Part shown: one piece after another, positions 33,714-35,072 of the stretch
Numbering within the stretch: the first letter of the stretch is position 1
Layout of the letters: the number at the start of each line of letters is the position of its first letter
Position numbers and translations under genes: made by a program
Assembly (NCBI GenBank): GCA_022572725.1
Contig: JACZVJ010000021.1
Coordinates: 1-35,072, forward strand
Length of the DNA stretch: 35,072 bases
Source of the DNA: Nitrospinota bacterium
Lineage (GTDB): Bacteria; Nitrospirota; Nitrospiria; Nitrospirales; UBA8639
Direction: 5' to 3'
Notes under the pieces: generated by a model
Told to the model about the DNA's origin: nothing
The model's input: only the letters and a program-made list of their open reading frames with translations
Databases searched by the model: none

Positions 33714-34487
33714 CTAATTGATTGCCTGGATCTGAACCGGCCCGTACCGGCTGATGAGTTGCCCAAAGAGATATTCCGCCAGTGGCTCGAGATTGCGAAC
33801 GTCCGCTTCGTTGTACACGCACAACAGCCTTTTTGCTTCTGCGTTACCGGACTTCCAGGCTTGCCAGAGATGGACGGCATCCCACCCGCTGAAGCCTTGG
33901 ATCTCGCTGGGCCTGCTGAGCCCCACTTCGAGTTCAATGTGTTTGAGGCCTCCCCGAAGGCCGAGCCGTCTTGCGGCAAAACAAAGATCAAAGTGGGCCT
34001 GCTCCAAGTTCAACCTGGGGAAGGTCGCATGGAGGTAGGGAAGGTCAAACCCACTGCCAAAGAAAGTCACCAAGAGGGAATAGCGCGAAAACTCCTCGCA
34101 GAGGCGCTCTTCCGTCAGGGTTTCCCCCTGGACCAAGATCGTCAATGTTCCGTTCGCATAGAGGCCAACCACGGTGACCTCACCCATCCCGGCAGGTTCC
34201 CCGGTGGTTTCAATATCGAGAAATACCGTTCGGGACCGCAAAGTTTGAAAGAGCCGCCAATGCTCTCGTGATTTCAAGCAACGAGCAAAGAATCGCCAGT
34301 TCCCAGACTGGTAATGGTCAATAGCCGCTGCCACCTCCCTGTCGTAGAGGTGTTTCCGTGCCGGTGCGATACCTGGCAGTAACGAGCAGTCTAGGAAGCT
34401 GTACCAGTCTACAATACCCTGGTCCCACAACCGCCTTTCTGTTGACTCCCCGATTCCATTGAGGAAAATAAAGGTTGATTCCAGCAT
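33714..34487 (-). CDS. ribonuclease H-like (YprB-type, DEDD) exonuclease domain protein
   Basis: 257 aa. The exonuclease core is visible: VFLDIETTG with D91 and E93, FFGSGFDLPYL with D148, and YNEADVRNL with D229, giving the four acidic residues of the DEDD superfamily. HFDLCFAARRLGLRGGLKHIE (165-185) is typical of the YprB-like RNase H fold. Residues 9-28 (LNGIGESTERRLWDQGIVDW) resemble a helix-hairpin-helix nucleic-acid-binding motif. Probably a 3'-5' exonuclease on DNA or RNA; the substrate is not known. First gene of a two-gene operon with the PP2C phosphatase. Confidence 0.82.
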   Translation of the reverse strand: MLESTFIFLNGIGESTERRLWDQGIVDWYSFLDCSLLPGIAPARKHLYDREVAAAIDHYQSGNWRFFARCLKSREHWRLFQTLRSRTVFLDIETTGEPAGMGEVTVVGLYANGTLTILVQGETLTEERLCEEFSRYSLLVTFFGSGFDLPYLHATFPRLNLEQAHFDLCFAARRLGLRGGLKHIELEVGLSRPSEIQGFSGWDAVHLWQAWKSGNAEAKRLLCVYNEADVRNLEPLAEYLFGQLISRYGPVQIQAIN

Positions 34488-34508
34488 TACGCAGAGGCGA
34501 AAGGATTC

Positions 34509-34537
34509 TTGATTTCAATAGGGTAACACGCTAAATT
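34509..34537 (+). promoter_or_regulatory. candidate sigma70 promoter upstream of the cyclophilin-like gene
   Basis: TTGATT (34509-34514), 17 bp, TAAATT (34532-34537): four of six matches in each box at ideal spacing. Initiation near 34544 gives a leader of about 60 nt to ATG 34605. It lies in the 117-bp divergent gap upstream of the exonuclease gene. Confidence 0.45.
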
Positions 34538-34604
34538 CCGTAGCGGCTATTTGCGGGAAGAAAGCGTGAACACCTCTGGGGAGTATAGAAAGGATAGGAT
34601 TAGA

Positions 34605-34991
34605 ATGGAAGAGACAAACCAACGAATCAAAATTTCCGTGGGAGGAGTCAGTCTGGAAGCTGAGCTGAAGTCCACTCGGACGGCGAAGGAGATCTATGAG
34701 GCTCTTCCTATCGAAACTTCGGTGAATATGTGGGGAGAGGAATTTTATTGTAAGGTCCCCGGTGTCAAAGATTATCGTGAAACCGCCACCACTCAGGTGA
34801 AGGTTGGGGATGTGGCCTTTTGGGGACCGGGAGAGATGCTGGCTATTTTCTTTGGCAGAACGCCCATGAGCCTGGGCGAGGACCCCGTGCCGGCAGACCG
34901 GGTCAATGTGGTCGGGCGCTTGGTGGGGGACCCCAAGCTCCTGCGCCAAGCGATGGGCGCAACCACGATCAAAATTGAAAAGGTGGTTTGA
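34605..34991 (+). CDS. cyclophilin-like fold protein (TM1367/DUF369-like)
   Basis: 128 aa from ATG 34605, preceded by AGGATAGGA. An upstream TTG at 34551 is in frame but would add an unsupported 18 residues. The sequence (QRIKISVGGVSLEAEL, STRTAKEIYEALPIE, WGEEFYCKVP, VKVGDVAFWGPGEMLAIFFGRTP) matches the small beta-barrel cyclophilin-like family represented by TM1367. The biochemical role is unknown; these proteins lack obvious prolyl-isomerase residues. The next gene begins 8 bp downstream, so they likely form an operon. Confidence 0.8.
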   Translation: MEETNQRIKISVGGVSLEAELKSTRTAKEIYEALPIETSVNMWGEEFYCKVPGVKDYRETATTQVKVGDVAFWGPGEMLAIFFGRTPMSLGEDPVPADRVNVVGRLVGDPKLLRQAMGATTIKIEKVV

Positions 34992-34999
34992 GAGAGGCG

Positions 35000-35072
35000 A
35001 TGCGGATTACGAAGGAGCGCATCAGACATATTGCCACCACGGTGGCGAGCCGGCTTCAAGGTCAAGGTCTCC
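35000..35072 (+). CDS. start of a DUF507 family protein (partial, runs off right edge)
   Basis: ATG 35000 is preceded by GAGAGAGG at suitable spacing and opens a frame of 24 codons to the window end (MRITKERIRHIATTVASRLQ). The MR(I/L)(T/S)..RI..I...I..L start resembles DUF507 proteins, which often occur as adjacent gene pairs. It follows the cyclophilin-like gene by 8 bp. Identification rests on a short segment. Confidence 0.55.
   Translation, partial: MRITKERIRHIATTVASRLQGQGL

Overview
The window looks like chromosomal DNA of a Gram-negative, moderately GC-rich bacterium, most likely a member of the Nitrospira lineage (phylum Nitrospirota). This is an inference. It rests on the gene mix (PEP-CTERM proteins, split GlnE-type genes, a FliA-type sigma factor, a periplasmic MsrA, many small TPR proteins) and on palindromic intergenic repeats of a type I associate with Nitrospira. 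I found no rRNA, tRNA, CRISPR array, prophage or transposase gene.

Layout. Positions 1-3685: two divergently transcribed GlnE-type nucleotidyltransferase genes around a 97-bp promoter region. The leftward one carries two GlnD-like ACT domains and runs off the left edge. Positions 3721-5876: a REP-like palindrome, then a Tat-exported DUF362 protein and a MEMO1-family protein. Positions 6083-10809: a protein quality-control cluster (ClpB, an exported trypsin/PDZ protease on the opposite strand, and a lipoprotein-type MsrA). Positions 10852-15214: a cyclase/formamidase-like protein, a small unknown, PrmA, a membrane-anchored MutS-like ATPase and a zinc-ribbon protein. Positions 15215-18421: a low-density, repeat-rich accessory stretch with one intact PEP-CTERM gene, one PEP-CTERM gene broken near both ends, several palindromes and a MITE-like element of about 265 bp. 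Positions 18422-24924: an exported TPR protein, a full-length Lhr helicase, a second TPR protein and a VanZ-like membrane protein.

Positions 25375-26786 hold the most informative regulatory structure. A c-di-GMP-I (GEMM-I) riboswitch is followed by an intrinsic terminator, then a FliA/WhiG-type sigma factor, then a small zinc-ribbon protein. A seven-base segment of the aptamer core is an exact complement of the terminator 5' arm. This predicts that c-di-GMP binding switches the sigma factor off. Next come a MITE (26975-27188), a SleB-type cell-wall hydrolase, an exported TPR-like protein, and a thioredoxin-recN operon behind a good sigma70 promoter. Positions 31270-32943 carry two divergent putative Fe(II) dioxygenases with a perfect palindrome between them. 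The window ends with an exonuclease-PP2C phosphatase operon, a cyclophilin-like protein and the start of a DUF507 gene.

Most genes are housekeeping or stress-related. The points that deserve attention are the riboswitch-sigma unit, the ACT-GlnE / GlnE-half pair, the doubly interrupted PEP-CTERM gene, and the palindromic mobile repeats.
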